Positions 1 to 7,061 of a stretch of 20,032 bases of DNA are shown piece by piece; positions within the stretch are counted from its first letter, which is position 1, and each line of letters begins with the position of its first letter. The DNA is from DASSTJ01 sp035707965 (lineage in GTDB: Bacteria; Actinomycetota; Actinomycetes; Actinomycetales; Angustibacteraceae). The DNA lies in NCBI GenBank assembly GCA_035707965.1, contig DASSTJ010000185.1, positions 1 through 20,032 of the forward strand, given 5' to 3'. Under the pieces are notes generated by a model that saw only the letters and a program-made list of their open reading frames with translations, had not been told where the DNA came from and made no database searches. Made by a program: the position numbers and the translations under genes.

Positions 1-67
1 CCTCACCCGTGGCATCACCCGTCGCGTCGCCGTTGGCGCCGCCGGTCGGGTCGGGAGTCGTCGTCAT
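1..67 (-). CDS. 5' end of an unidentified, probably SOS-controlled gene (partial)
   Basis: Only the first 22 codons are inside the window. They read MTTTPDPTGGANGDATGDATGE, a Thr/Asp/Gly-rich, probably disordered tail with no recognisable domain. I chose the ATG at 67 because a good -10 element (75-80) places the transcription start at or next to this codon, so the message would be leaderless. An in-frame ATG at 79 overlaps the -10 element and is unlikely. In many actinobacteria xerD or parA/scpAB follow the pyrG-Nudix pair, and ParA proteins can carry such low-complexity N-termini, so parA or xerD are guesses from context only. The promoter carries a perfect LexA box, which suggests induction by DNA damage. 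Identity is unresolved. Confidence 0.6.
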   Translation of the reverse strand, partial: MTTTPDPTGGANGDATGDATGE

Positions 68-74
68 GCCCACC

Positions 75-103
75 ACCATAGTCGAACACACGTTCGACGA
101 CAA
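75..103 (-). promoter_or_regulatory. Sigma-70-type promoter of the left-edge gene
   Basis: On the minus strand TTGTCG (103-98) and TATGGT (80-75) are separated by exactly 17 bases. The -10 element lies 7 bases before the ATG at 67, so transcription would begin at the start codon. Leaderless messages are common in actinobacteria. Confidence 0.6.
82..97 (-). promoter_or_regulatory. LexA (SOS) box
   Basis: The plus strand reads TCGAAC-ACAC-GTTCGA, a perfect inverted repeat matching the Gram-positive/actinobacterial LexA consensus (CGAAC-N4-GTTCG). The repeat extends one base further on each side (81 and 98). It fills the spacer between the -35 and -10 hexamers of the left-edge gene, the ideal place for repression. 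Confidence 0.8.
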
Positions 104-117
104 GCGACCAGCGCGCC

Positions 118-126
118 TGTGGACAA
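118..126 (-). promoter_or_regulatory. DnaA-box-like 9-mer
   Basis: TTGTCCACA on the minus strand, identical to the DnaA box preferred in high-GC actinobacteria. It lies about 15 bp upstream of the -35 element of the left-edge gene. A second identical copy is at 146-154. Confidence 0.5.
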
Positions 127-145
127 CGGGACGAACACGCCGTCC

Positions 146-154
146 TGTGGACAA
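146..154 (-). promoter_or_regulatory. DnaA-box-like 9-mer, second copy
   Basis: Exact second TTGTCCACA on the minus strand, 28 bp from the first and in the same orientation. The shared direct repeat is 11 bases on the plus strand (CTGTGGACAAC at 117-127 and 145-155). Confidence 0.5.
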
Positions 155-289
155 CACACTGCGCACGAACGGCGCCTGAACTTCTCCTGAGGAACTGCCC
201 CTGAGCCGACCACCCCTCCTCTGCGTTGACACGGAACGGTGGCATGTGGGCGGCTCTATCCACCACTCGATGGAGCTCATGCGCAACGC

Positions 290-1339
290 TCAGGGGCGCA
301 ACAGCGGCTTGACCACGCGACGCTCGTCCATGTCGCGGTAGGCGTCGGCGACGTCGGCGAGGGCGTACGTCGCGTCGAACACCGGTCCGGGGTCGAGGCG
401 ACCCGCCAGGACGTCGCCGAGCAGCTCGGGCAGGTACGCGCGCACGGGCGCAACGCCTCCCCCGACCGTGATGTTGCTGGAGAACAGCTGCCCGATGGGC
501 AGCTCCGGACCACCAGCCGGCACGCCGACGTAGCCCACCCGCCCGCCGGGGCGGGTCGACGCCAGCGCCTGCGCCATGGACTCCTTCGTACCGACGCACT
601 CCAGCACCGCGTCGGCGCCGATACCGTCCGTGCGGTCGCGGATCACCTGGGCCCCCTCGTCCCCGCGCTCGGCGACGATCTCGTCGGCACCGAAGCGCCG
701 GGCGAGCGCCGCCCGGTCGTCGTGCCGCGACATGGCGATGATGCGCTCGGCGCCGAGCCGACGAGCGGCCAGCACGGCGCACAGTCCGACCGCCCCGTCA
801 CCGACGACCACGACCGTCTGCCCGGGCCCGACGCCGGCCGACACCGCCGCGTGGTGACCGGTGCCCATGACGTCGGAGAGCGTCAGCAGCGAGGGCACCA
901 GGTCGTCGTCCGGCATCTGGGGCGTGCGCACGAGCGTGCCGTCGGCCATGGCCACGCGCGCGTACTCCCCCTGGCCGCCGTCGACGAGGCAGCCGTCGTC
1001 GTCCTCACCGCCCCACCCCGCGCCGTTCAGGCAGGACGTGTAGATGCCGCCCAGGCAGTTGACGCACGTGCCGTCGCTCAGCACGAACGGCGCGATGACG
1101 AAGTCGCCGGGCGACACGGTGCGGACGTCGGCGCCGACCTCCTCCACGACGCCGACCAGCTCGTGACCCATCCGGCGCGGCTCACGAACGGGGCGCACGC
1201 CGCGGTACGGCCACAGGTCCGAGCCGCAGACGCAGCTGGCGACGATCCGGACGACGGCGTCGCCAGAACGCTGGATCACGGGGTCGGGCACCTCGTCGAC
1301 GCGGACGTCGCGGGTTCCGTACAGCAGAGTGGCGCGCAT
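290..1339 (-). CDS. Zinc-dependent alcohol dehydrogenase, MDR family
   Basis: A 349-residue medium-chain dehydrogenase, normal length for the family. It should oxidise an alcohol or polyol using NAD(P) in the cytoplasm; the substrate cannot be told. The catalytic zinc site is visible as CGSD (Cys38) and GHE (His59-Glu60). A structural zinc lobe lies at Cys92, Cys95 and Cys103, but the position of the usual third cysteine (98) is Gly, as in some subfamilies. The Rossmann motif GDGAVG is at 180-185. I prefer the ATG at 1339, preceded by AGGGTGG about 7 bases upstream; a GTG at 1348 would add three residues. It lies 55 bp after the Nudix gene, with a GC-rich hairpin in between, so it may be read with pyrG only partly. 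It is an insertion relative to the usual pyrG-Nudix-xerD order. Confidence 0.9.
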   Translation of the reverse strand: MRATLLYGTRDVRVDEVPDPVIQRSGDAVVRIVASCVCGSDLWPYRGVRPVREPRRMGHELVGVVEEVGADVRTVSPGDFVIAPFVLSDGTCVNCLGGIYTSCLNGAGWGGEDDDGCLVDGGQGEYARVAMADGTLVRTPQMPDDDLVPSLLTLSDVMGTGHHAAVSAGVGPGQTVVVVGDGAVGLCAVLAARRLGAERIIAMSRHDDRAALARRFGADEIVAERGDEGAQVIRDRTDGIGADAVLECVGTKESMAQALASTRPGGRVGYVGVPAGGPELPIGQLFSSNITVGGGVAPVRAYLPELLGDVLAGRLDPGPVFDATYALADVADAYRDMDERRVVKPLLRP

Positions 1340-1358
1340 GGTCGCCACCCTGTCACGT

Positions 1359-1385
1359 GGGCTCCGACCGCTCGACCGGGAGCCC
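1359..1385 (-). terminator. Hairpin between Nudix and dehydrogenase genes
   Basis: GGGCTCC (1359-1365) and GGAGCCC (1379-1385) form a perfect 7-bp stem with a 13-base loop, starting 9 bases after the Nudix stop codon. There is no T-run, so it may be a weak terminator or an attenuating structure rather than a full stop. Confidence 0.35.
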
Positions 1386-1394
1386 CTCGACGCG

Positions 1395-2060
1395 TCAGCG
1401 GAAGGCGGGGTGCTCCGGCCAGGGAGCGTCGGCCGGGCGCAGGCTGGACCACCCCGCGTCGCGAGCGGCGCACGCGGTCAGCACGCCGACGACGAGGCTC
1501 GGATTGTGCAGCCGCCCAGCCAGGACCGCGTCGCGGACGTCGTCGAGCGGGAACCAGGCCGACGGCATCTCGTGCTCCTCGCCCTCACGGGTGTGCCGCT
1601 CCGAGTCAGGTACCGGCGTCACTCCGCGAGCCAGGTAGCAGCGAAAGGCCTCGGACGAGCCCCCGGGCGACAGGACCCAGTCGATGAGGGTGTGCCACTC
1701 GCTGGCGCGCAGGTCGGCCTCTTCGGCCAGCTCGCGCTGGGCGGCGTGAACCGGCTGCTCGCCGTCGACGTCGAGCAGCCCGGCAGGCAGCTCCCAGAGC
1801 GTCATGCCGACCGGGTGCCGGTACTGGTGCACGAGCAGCACGCGCTCGTCGTCGTCGAGGGCCAGCACGCCGACGGCACCCGGGTGCTTGACGTAGTCGC
1901 GCGTGACCACGCCGGCGGCGCCGAGGTCGACCCGGTCGGTCACGACGTCCCAGACGTGGCCGGAGAAGTCCAGCTCGGTCGACAGCACCGGCTTCGTGCC
2001 GATGACGTCCCTCAGCTCGTGCCGAGACTCGTGCAGAGAGGCGTCCACCGCACCCGTCAT
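1395..2060 (-). CDS. Nudix hydrolase, probable ADP-ribose pyrophosphatase
   Basis: A 221-residue cytoplasmic hydrolase expected to split ADP-ribose (or a related nucleoside diphosphate sugar) into AMP and ribose-5-phosphate. The Nudix box is at about 94-117: E90 and G94 (ELPAG), E101, then RELAEE at 109-114, the metal-binding core. The Gly that normally follows is Asp116. The N-terminal sheet region and the GSSEAF loop (about 134-139) resemble dimeric ADP-ribose pyrophosphatases such as Rv1700, which also follows pyrG. The ATG overlaps the pyrG stop by 4 bases (ATGA), so translation is coupled to pyrG. The function is firm at family level and likely at substrate level, by synteny. Confidence 0.93.
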   Translation of the reverse strand: MTGAVDASLHESRHELRDVIGTKPVLSTELDFSGHVWDVVTDRVDLGAAGVVTRDYVKHPGAVGVLALDDDERVLLVHQYRHPVGMTLWELPAGLLDVDGEQPVHAAQRELAEEADLRASEWHTLIDWVLSPGGSSEAFRCYLARGVTPVPDSERHTREGEEHEMPSAWFPLDDVRDAVLAGRLHNPSLVVGVLTACAARDAGWSSLRPADAPWPEHPAFR

Positions 2061-3817
2061 GCGCGCGCGACCGACGCCTCGACCTGCACGTCCAGGTCCG
2101 CCGCGTCGTCGCTGGAGCGACCGCCGTCCGACCCTGCGGCCAGCGCGTCGGGTCGCCGGTCGACGGGACGCTCCACCTCGACGAGCCGGGCGGCGCGCTG
2201 CTCGTCGACCGCCGCCTTGATCAGCCCGGCGAACAGCGGGTGCGCGCGGTTCGGACGGGACCGGAACTCCGGGTGCGCCTGCGTCGAGACGTAGTAGGGG
2301 TGCACCTCGCGGGGCAGCTCGACGTACTCCACCAGCCCTCGCCCGGGCAGCGTGCCCGAGACCACCAGGCCCGCCGCCTCCAGCTGAGGCAGGTACGTGT
2401 TGTTGACCTCGTAGCGGTGCCGGTGCCGCTCCTCGACGCGCGTGGCGCCGTAGGTCTGGGCCACGACCGAGCCGGTGACGAGCTCGGCGGGCATCAGGCC
2501 GAGGCGCATCGTGCCGCCAAGGTCACCGGCGCCCTCGACGAACTGCTTCTGCTCCTCCATCGTCGCGATGACAGGGTGCTCTGTCTGCGGGTCGAACTCG
2601 GTGGACGACGCCCCTGCCAGACCCGCGACGTCCCGCGCGTACTCGATCACCATGCACTGGAGCCCCAGGCAGAGCCCGAGCGTCGGCACGCGGTGCTCGC
2701 GCGCCCACCGCAGCGCACCGACCTTGCCCTCGATCCCCCGCACGCCGAAACCGCCGGGTACGCACACCGCGTCGACGCCGCCGAGGGCCTTCGCCGCGCC
2801 CTCCGGCGTGGCGCAGACGTCGGACGCGACCCAGCGCAGGCGCACCCGCGCGTCCTGGTCAAACCCTCCGGCGCGCAACGCTTCTGTCACCGACAGGTAG
2901 GCATCAGGCAGGTCGACGTACTTGCCGACGAGAGCGACCTCGACGTCGTGCTCGGGCTGGTGCACACGCCGGAGCAGCTCGTCCCAGGCCGTCCAGTCGA
3001 CGTCACGGAACGCCAGCCCGAGGCGGCGCACCACGTAGGCGTCGAGACCCTCGGTGTGCAGCACCTTGGGGATGTCGTAGATGGACGGCGCGTCGACGGC
3101 GTTGGCAACCGCTTCGAGGTCGACGTCGCACATCATCGAGATCTTCTTCTTCATCTCGGGCGGAACCGGACGGTCGCTGCGGATCACGAGCGCGTCGGGC
3201 TGGATGCCGACCTGGCGCAGCGCGGCCACGGAGTGCTGCGTCGGCTTGGTCTTCAGCTCACCGGACGGCGCGAGGTACGGCACGAGCGACACGTGGAGGA
3301 AGAACACGTTGTCGCGGCCGACGTCACCGCGGACCTGGCGCGCCGCCTCGAGGAACGGCAGGGACTCGATGTCACCGACCGTGCCCCCGATCTCGGTGAT
3401 GATCACGTCGACGTCCGAGCCCGCCTGCGCGCGCATGCGCCGCTTGATCTCGTTGGTGATGTGCGGGATCACCTGAACGGTGTCGCCGAGGTACTCGCCG
3501 CGGCGCTCCTTGGCGATCACCTCGCTGTAGATCTGGCCCGTCGTCACGTTGGCGGACGCCGACAGGTCGGAGTCGAGGAAGCGCTCGTAGTGGCCGATGT
3601 CGAGGTCGGTCTCGGCGCCGTCATCGGTGACGAACACCTCGCCGTGCTGGAACGGGTTCATCGTCCCGGGGTCGACGTTGAGGTACGGGTCCAGCTTCTG
3701 CATGGTGACCCGTAGGCCGCGCGAGCGAAGGAGGAGTCCGAGGCTCGAGGCGGTGAGCCCCTTGCCGAGCGATGAGGCCACGCCCCCGGTCACGAAAATC
3801 TGCTTCGTCTGCGCCAC
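2057..3817 (-). CDS. pyrG: CTP synthase
   Basis: A 586-residue CTP synthase that makes CTP from UTP, ATP and glutamine. The N-terminal amidoligase domain starts with the P-loop region VTGGVASSLGKG (9-20) and includes KLDPYLNVDPGTMNPFQHGE (41-60) and the EIGGTVGDIES segment (142-152). The C-terminal class I glutamine amidotransferase has the oxyanion region GGFG (355-358), nucleophile Cys383 in GLCLGLQ, and His515/Glu517 in AHPEF. After about residue 545 there is an acidic, low-complexity tail of about 40 residues, longer than in Escherichia coli. The GTG at 3817 gives the classic N-terminus AQTKQIFVTGG; longer upstream reading adds non-homologous sequence. No strong ribosome site is seen, and a possible -10 element lies close by, so the message may be leaderless. 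First gene of the pyrG-Nudix unit. Confidence 0.98.
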   Translation of the reverse strand: MAQTKQIFVTGGVASSLGKGLTASSLGLLLRSRGLRVTMQKLDPYLNVDPGTMNPFQHGEVFVTDDGAETDLDIGHYERFLDSDLSASANVTTGQIYSEVIAKERRGEYLGDTVQVIPHITNEIKRRMRAQAGSDVDVIITEIGGTVGDIESLPFLEAARQVRGDVGRDNVFFLHVSLVPYLAPSGELKTKPTQHSVAALRQVGIQPDALVIRSDRPVPPEMKKKISMMCDVDLEAVANAVDAPSIYDIPKVLHTEGLDAYVVRRLGLAFRDVDWTAWDELLRRVHQPEHDVEVALVGKYVDLPDAYLSVTEALRAGGFDQDARVRLRWVASDVCATPEGAAKALGGVDAVCVPGGFGVRGIEGKVGALRWAREHRVPTLGLCLGLQCMVIEYARDVAGLAGASSTEFDPQTEHPVIATMEEQKQFVEGAGDLGGTMRLGLMPAELVTGSVVAQTYGATRVEERHRHRYEVNNTYLPQLEAAGLVVSGTLPGRGLVEYVELPREVHPYYVSTQAHPEFRSRPNRAHPLFAGLIKAAVDEQRAARLVEVERPVDRRPDALAAGSDGGRSSDDAADLDVQVEASVARA

Positions 3818-3825
3818 GGACTTCA

Positions 3826-3831
3826 ACTGTA
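3826..3831 (-). promoter_or_regulatory. Possible -10 element for pyrG
   Basis: TACAGT on the minus strand ends 8 bases before the GTG start of pyrG. It would give a leaderless or nearly leaderless transcript. I see no good -35 hexamer at 16-18 bases, so this is tentative. Confidence 0.3.
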
Positions 3832-3967
3832 CCCGGTGAGGCGACAACCGTCGGGGCAACGTGCCGTGGCCGCATCGTCGATCGTCGCCTGAACGCGCGT
3901 CCGGCCTCGGTGGCGATGGCTGCCGGCCCCGCAGGCGGACCGTCGAAAGCCGCGGCGATCGGCATCT

Positions 3968-3995
3968 TTTCACCCGGTCGCGCGCGACCTATCGT
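3968..3995 (+). promoter_or_regulatory. Candidate promoter with palindromic operator for the cytochrome b operon
   Basis: TTTCAC (3968-3973) and TATCGT (3990-3995) are 16 bases apart. The spacer contains a perfect 14-bp palindrome, GGTCGCGCGCGACC (3976-3989). A regulator bound there would block RNA polymerase. Both hexamers match the consensus only partly. The element sits about 50 bp before the first gene of the operon. Confidence 0.35.
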
Positions 3996-4048
3996 CGAGA
4001 GACAGCCGGCGTCACCCGGCGCCGCACGACATCTCGGAGGGCCAGATG

Positions 4049-4261
4049 ATGGCCCAGATCATTCCCGCCGCGGCCGCCGGACGCTACGTCACCTGGGGGG
4101 TCGTCAGCGTCAGCATCACCAACCTGCTGATCATCGTCGTGATGATCGTGGTGTTCGTGCTCGCCCTCGTCATCCCGTTCCCCAGTCAGCGCGGCGACGG
4201 TGACCACGTCATGGGCGCCAGGCACGAGGTCGGCGACGGTGACGCGGGCAGGCCGTCATGA
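4049..4261 (+). CDS. Small single-pass membrane protein upstream of cytochrome b
   Basis: About 70 residues: a short N-terminus (AQIIPAAAAGRYVTWG), one hydrophobic segment at roughly 17-41 rich in Val/Ile/Leu, then a charged tail rich in Asp and Gly. I recognise no family. A strong ribosome site, GGAGGG (4036-4041), lies 7 bases before the ATG at 4049. An adjacent ATG at 4046 is also possible but only 4 bases from it. Its stop overlaps the next start (ATGA at 4258), so it is translationally coupled to the cytochrome b gene. By position it could be a small accessory or assembly subunit of that cytochrome, comparable in layout to the tiny single-helix subunits of other respiratory complexes. 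That role is inference. Confidence 0.75.
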   Translation: MAQIIPAAAAGRYVTWGVVSVSITNLLIIVVMIVVFVLALVIPFPSQRGDGDHVMGARHEVGDGDAGRPS

Positions 4262-5853
4262 CCAGCACCCTGCCCCGTCAGGCCACGGCGACCGCGAGGC
4301 CCCCGTCGAGCTGGACGGCCTGGCTGAGGTCGCGGATCGTCCGGCTGGTGCCGCCCGGAGAGGCCCTCCCCGACCGACAGCCGGTCTACGTGACCTCGTG
4401 GATCTACGTCTTCGGCGTGCTCACGATCGCGGGGTTGGTGGTCGTCCTGGTCTCGGGCGGCCTGCTCGCCGTCGGCGGCGCGGCCTGGTGGCACGTGTCG
4501 GCAGTGGGGCACTACGTCAACTCGCTGCACCTGTGGGGTGTCGAGCTGTTCTTCGCGACCATGGTGATCCACCTCTGGGGCACCTTCTGGATGGCCGCCT
4601 GGCGTGGTCGGCGGACGCTGACGTGGGTGGTCGGGGTGGTCGCGTTCGTCACCTCGATCGGTACGGCGTTCACCGGGTACCTGTCGCAGTCGAACTTCGA
4701 CGCGCAGTGGATCAGCACCCAGGCCAAGGACGGCCTGAACTCCATCGGTTTCGGCGCGTGGTTCAACGTCTTGAACCCAGGGCAGATGCTGCTGTGGCAC
4801 GTGGTCCTGCTCCCGTCCGCGATCGGGGTGATCGTCCTGGTCCACGTCGTTCTGGTCCGACGACACGGTGTGGTACCCCCGATCGACGCAGCTGCTCCCA
4901 GCGAAGCGGCGCCCGAACGGGTCCAGCGGGGTCTGACGCCCGACGCTCACCGGTTCCGGACACGGCCCTACGACCTGGTCAAGGAGTTCGTCGCCGCACT
5001 CGTCGTCATGACGTTGCTCACGGCGGGCCTGGCCGGGGTGTTCTCCTCCCCCGACGAACCCGCGATCACCATGCAGCGGTGGGCCCAGGAGGCTCCGGGC
5101 GACGTCGTCGCAACCGCCACGGGCGAGCTCGCCGGGACGACGGCGAGCGCGACCTACGGGCCGCCGTACAACCGCAACGGCAGCGGGCAGTCGCTGCTCG
5201 GCGTCCCGCTTCAGAAGTGGGGCGGTGTCCGGCTGCCGGTCAGCTCAGCGTCTCTGGTCCTGCAACCGCTCGCCGCGGTCCGCGACGACCCTGCGCTCGC
5301 TCATGCGCTGGCCTCCTGGCAGGCGGCGACTCCCGCGACGCAGTCCGGTTGGGCGGACGCCTACGCGAACGCGCTCAGCAAGGCTCCGGGCGGCGATCCG
5401 GCCCAGGCCGTGGCGGGCAGCTACGGCCCGGTACCGGTGATCGCCAACGGGCTCCTCACGCTGGCCAGGAGCGGCGGTCTCGAGGGAGCGCTCACCTCCT
5501 CGGGCAGCTTCTACGGCGGCGACCAGACCCGGTCGTTGCTGCTGCTCTCCGACGGCGCCTACCTGGAGGACGTCGCCCGAGCCCAGCGGCTCGGCGGCGA
5601 CCAGTGGGGAATGATGAACGAGACCGGCAACTACCCAGGCCAACCGTGGATGTGGCTGTACACGTTCTGGTACCAGGTCAAGCCGTTCTCGACCTCCGAG
5701 AACGCCGATGCGTTGGTCTGGGGCCTGATGATGCTCCTCACCCTGGCGCTCATGTTCCTGCCGCTGATCCCGGGGCTGCGCTCGATCCCGCGGTGGGTCC
5801 CGGTGCACCGGCTGATCTGGAGGGACTACTACCGGAGGCAGCCGCTCCGCTGA
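4258..5853 (+). CDS. Divergent cytochrome b with large extracytoplasmic domain
   Basis: A 531-residue integral membrane cytochrome. The N-terminal half is a cytochrome b/b6 four-helix heme core: His91 and His105 (13 residues between) on one helix pair with His181 and His196 (14 between) to ligate two b hemes. Hydrophobic segments are at about 48-73, 92-113, 122-142, 178-200, 242-262 and 484-506. Between the last two is an extracytoplasmic stretch of about 215 residues (264-480) with conserved-looking blocks YGPPYNRNGSG (300-310) and GNYPGQPWMWLYTFWYQVKP (457-476). The last block sits where the PEWY quinol-site motif is found in QcrB/PetD, but PEWY is absent. QcrB partners (Rieske, cytochrome c) are not adjacent. 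It probably moves electrons between quinone and an unknown partner. It overlaps the preceding small gene by 4 bases and faces the glycosyltransferase gene tail to tail across a 74-bp gap. Confidence 0.88.
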   Translation: MTSTLPRQATATARPPSSWTAWLRSRIVRLVPPGEALPDRQPVYVTSWIYVFGVLTIAGLVVVLVSGGLLAVGGAAWWHVSAVGHYVNSLHLWGVELFFATMVIHLWGTFWMAAWRGRRTLTWVVGVVAFVTSIGTAFTGYLSQSNFDAQWISTQAKDGLNSIGFGAWFNVLNPGQMLLWHVVLLPSAIGVIVLVHVVLVRRHGVVPPIDAAAPSEAAPERVQRGLTPDAHRFRTRPYDLVKEFVAALVVMTLLTAGLAGVFSSPDEPAITMQRWAQEAPGDVVATATGELAGTTASATYGPPYNRNGSGQSLLGVPLQKWGGVRLPVSSASLVLQPLAAVRDDPALAHALASWQAATPATQSGWADAYANALSKAPGGDPAQAVAGSYGPVPVIANGLLTLARSGGLEGALTSSGSFYGGDQTRSLLLLSDGAYLEDVARAQRLGGDQWGMMNETGNYPGQPWMWLYTFWYQVKPFSTSENADALVWGLMMLLTLALMFLPLIPGLRSIPRWVPVHRLIWRDYYRRQPLR

Positions 5854-5927
5854 TCGAAGCTCGTCAGAGGGGGCCGTACGGTGACGTGCCGCCCGACGCC
5901 GCAGACCTGGGCGGCCGCGGTGGTCCG

Positions 5928-7061
5928 TCAACCCGACACCAGGTCCCGGTACAGCTCCTCGGCGGCGCGGCAGGCGTCGTCGGCGTCCGGCAGATCGGCG
6001 GCACGCCGACGCGCGGCCGCGCGCAGTGACGACCGGGCCGCGTCGTCGTCGAGCAGCCGGCCGACCTCGCCGGCGAGCCGCTCGGCGTCGCCGTAGGGCA
6101 CGAGAACCGCGGCGTCCGCCGTGGCCGCGCGCGTGCCGCCCACGTCCGTGGCCACCAGCGCCGCACCGGCGTGAAGAGCCTGCTGGACGGCGAGGGGCTG
6201 GCCCTCCCACACCGCCGACGACACGACGACGTCCGCCGCTGCCATGAGGTCGGGCACGTCGTCGCGCCAGCCCAGCAGCCGCACGGGCAGCCGCTCGTCG
6301 TCGATCCGGCCCTGCAGCCGGTCACGCAGCGGACCGTCCCCGGCCACCACCACGAGCACGTCGTCCCGACGCTCCCTCAGCACGGCGGCGGCGTCGAGCA
6401 GCAACGGCAGCCCCTTCTGCTCGGCGAGCCTCGCGACGCACACGACGAGCCGCTGGTCCGGCGCCTCCAGCTCGGCGCGCACCTCCTGCGCCCCGCGCCG
6501 CACCGGGCCGGCATCGGGAGCGGGGATGACGGCGTGCCGCACGTCCGTCGCCCCGAGCTGGCGCAGCCGGTCCTCGAGGTCGCTCGAGACGCCGAGCACG
6601 ACCTGCGCGCCCCGGGCCACCAACCGTTCCAGCACGGCGTAGGCCGCCACGACGGGTCCGCCCCGGATGCCCTTGGCCAGCAGCGCGTTGTGGAGCGTGA
6701 CCGCCAGCGGGACGTCCGACCGTCGCAGTGCGAGGACCGCCACACCACCAGCACGCAGCCCGTGGGCATGGACGACGTCCGCCCGCAGGGCCAGCTCGCG
6801 TACGGCTTTGACGGCTCGGGCGTCCTCCCTCGGGTGCGGGCGGTCCCGGGTCTCCACCGGCACGAACGTGGCCCCCACCGACGTGAATCCGAAGTCGTCC
6901 TCGGTCTCCTGCGGGCCGGCCACGGTGACGTGGTGGCCGGCAACGGCCAGGCAACGCGCGAGGGCCAGCACGTGACGGCCCACGCCGCCGGTGCTCGTAC
7001 CGAGCAGCAGCAGCACCCTCAGACCGGTGCCGAGCTGCCCGCGCTCCGGTGTCGACGTCAC
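5928..7061 (-). CDS. GT-B glycosyltransferase, GT4-like
   Basis: A 377-residue cytoplasmic or membrane-associated sugar transferase. The N-terminal domain opens with RVLLLLGTSTGGVGRHV (15-31), the glycine-rich acceptor loop, followed by VVHAHG (96-101). The C-terminal nucleotide-sugar domain has ARLAEQKG (210-217), GDGP (241-244) and WEGQPLAVQQ (285-294). In the last, the EX7E motif has Glu286 but Gln294 instead of the second Glu. The GTG start overlaps the murJ-like stop (GTGA, 7058-7061), so the two are co-translated. Donor and acceptor are unknown. With the MurJ-type flippase and the MraY/WecA-like protein just upstream it suggests assembly of a lipid-linked glycan. Last gene of the minus-strand series. 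Confidence 0.9.
   Translation of the reverse strand: MTSTPERGQLGTGLRVLLLLGTSTGGVGRHVLALARCLAVAGHHVTVAGPQETEDDFGFTSVGATFVPVETRDRPHPREDARAVKAVRELALRADVVHAHGLRAGGVAVLALRRSDVPLAVTLHNALLAKGIRGGPVVAAYAVLERLVARGAQVVLGVSSDLEDRLRQLGATDVRHAVIPAPDAGPVRRGAQEVRAELEAPDQRLVVCVARLAEQKGLPLLLDAAAVLRERRDDVLVVVAGDGPLRDRLQGRIDDERLPVRLLGWRDDVPDLMAAADVVVSSAVWEGQPLAVQQALHAGAALVATDVGGTRAATADAAVLVPYGDAERLAGEVGRLLDDDAARSSLRAAARRRAADLPDADDACRAAEELYRDLVSG

Noticed and set aside
118..154. Replication origin because of the two DnaA-type boxes
   Set aside because: Only two boxes, no AT-rich region and no dnaA or dnaN nearby. A regulatory role is more likely.
226..231. TTGACA on the plus strand as a -35 element
   Set aside because: No -10-like hexamer stands at 16-19 bases, and there is no plus-strand gene downstream.
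239..1687. Long plus-strand open frame across the dehydrogenase gene
   Set aside because: It lies opposite the clear dehydrogenase and Nudix genes, has Arg/Ala/Gly/His-rich composition and no motifs. It is a GC-rich shadow frame.
2240..3715. 491-codon plus-strand open frame opposite pyrG
   Set aside because: pyrG has all family motifs on the other strand. This frame has shadow composition (Val/Asp/His/Arg-rich) and no homology that I recognise.
3818..4045. A further small gene in the pyrG-cytochrome gap
   Set aside because: The open frames here have no ribosome site and look like random GC-rich sequence. Only promoter-like elements are visible.
5854..5927. Bidirectional terminator between the converging cytochrome and glycosyltransferase genes
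   Set aside because: One would be expected, but I found no convincing stem in these 74 bases.
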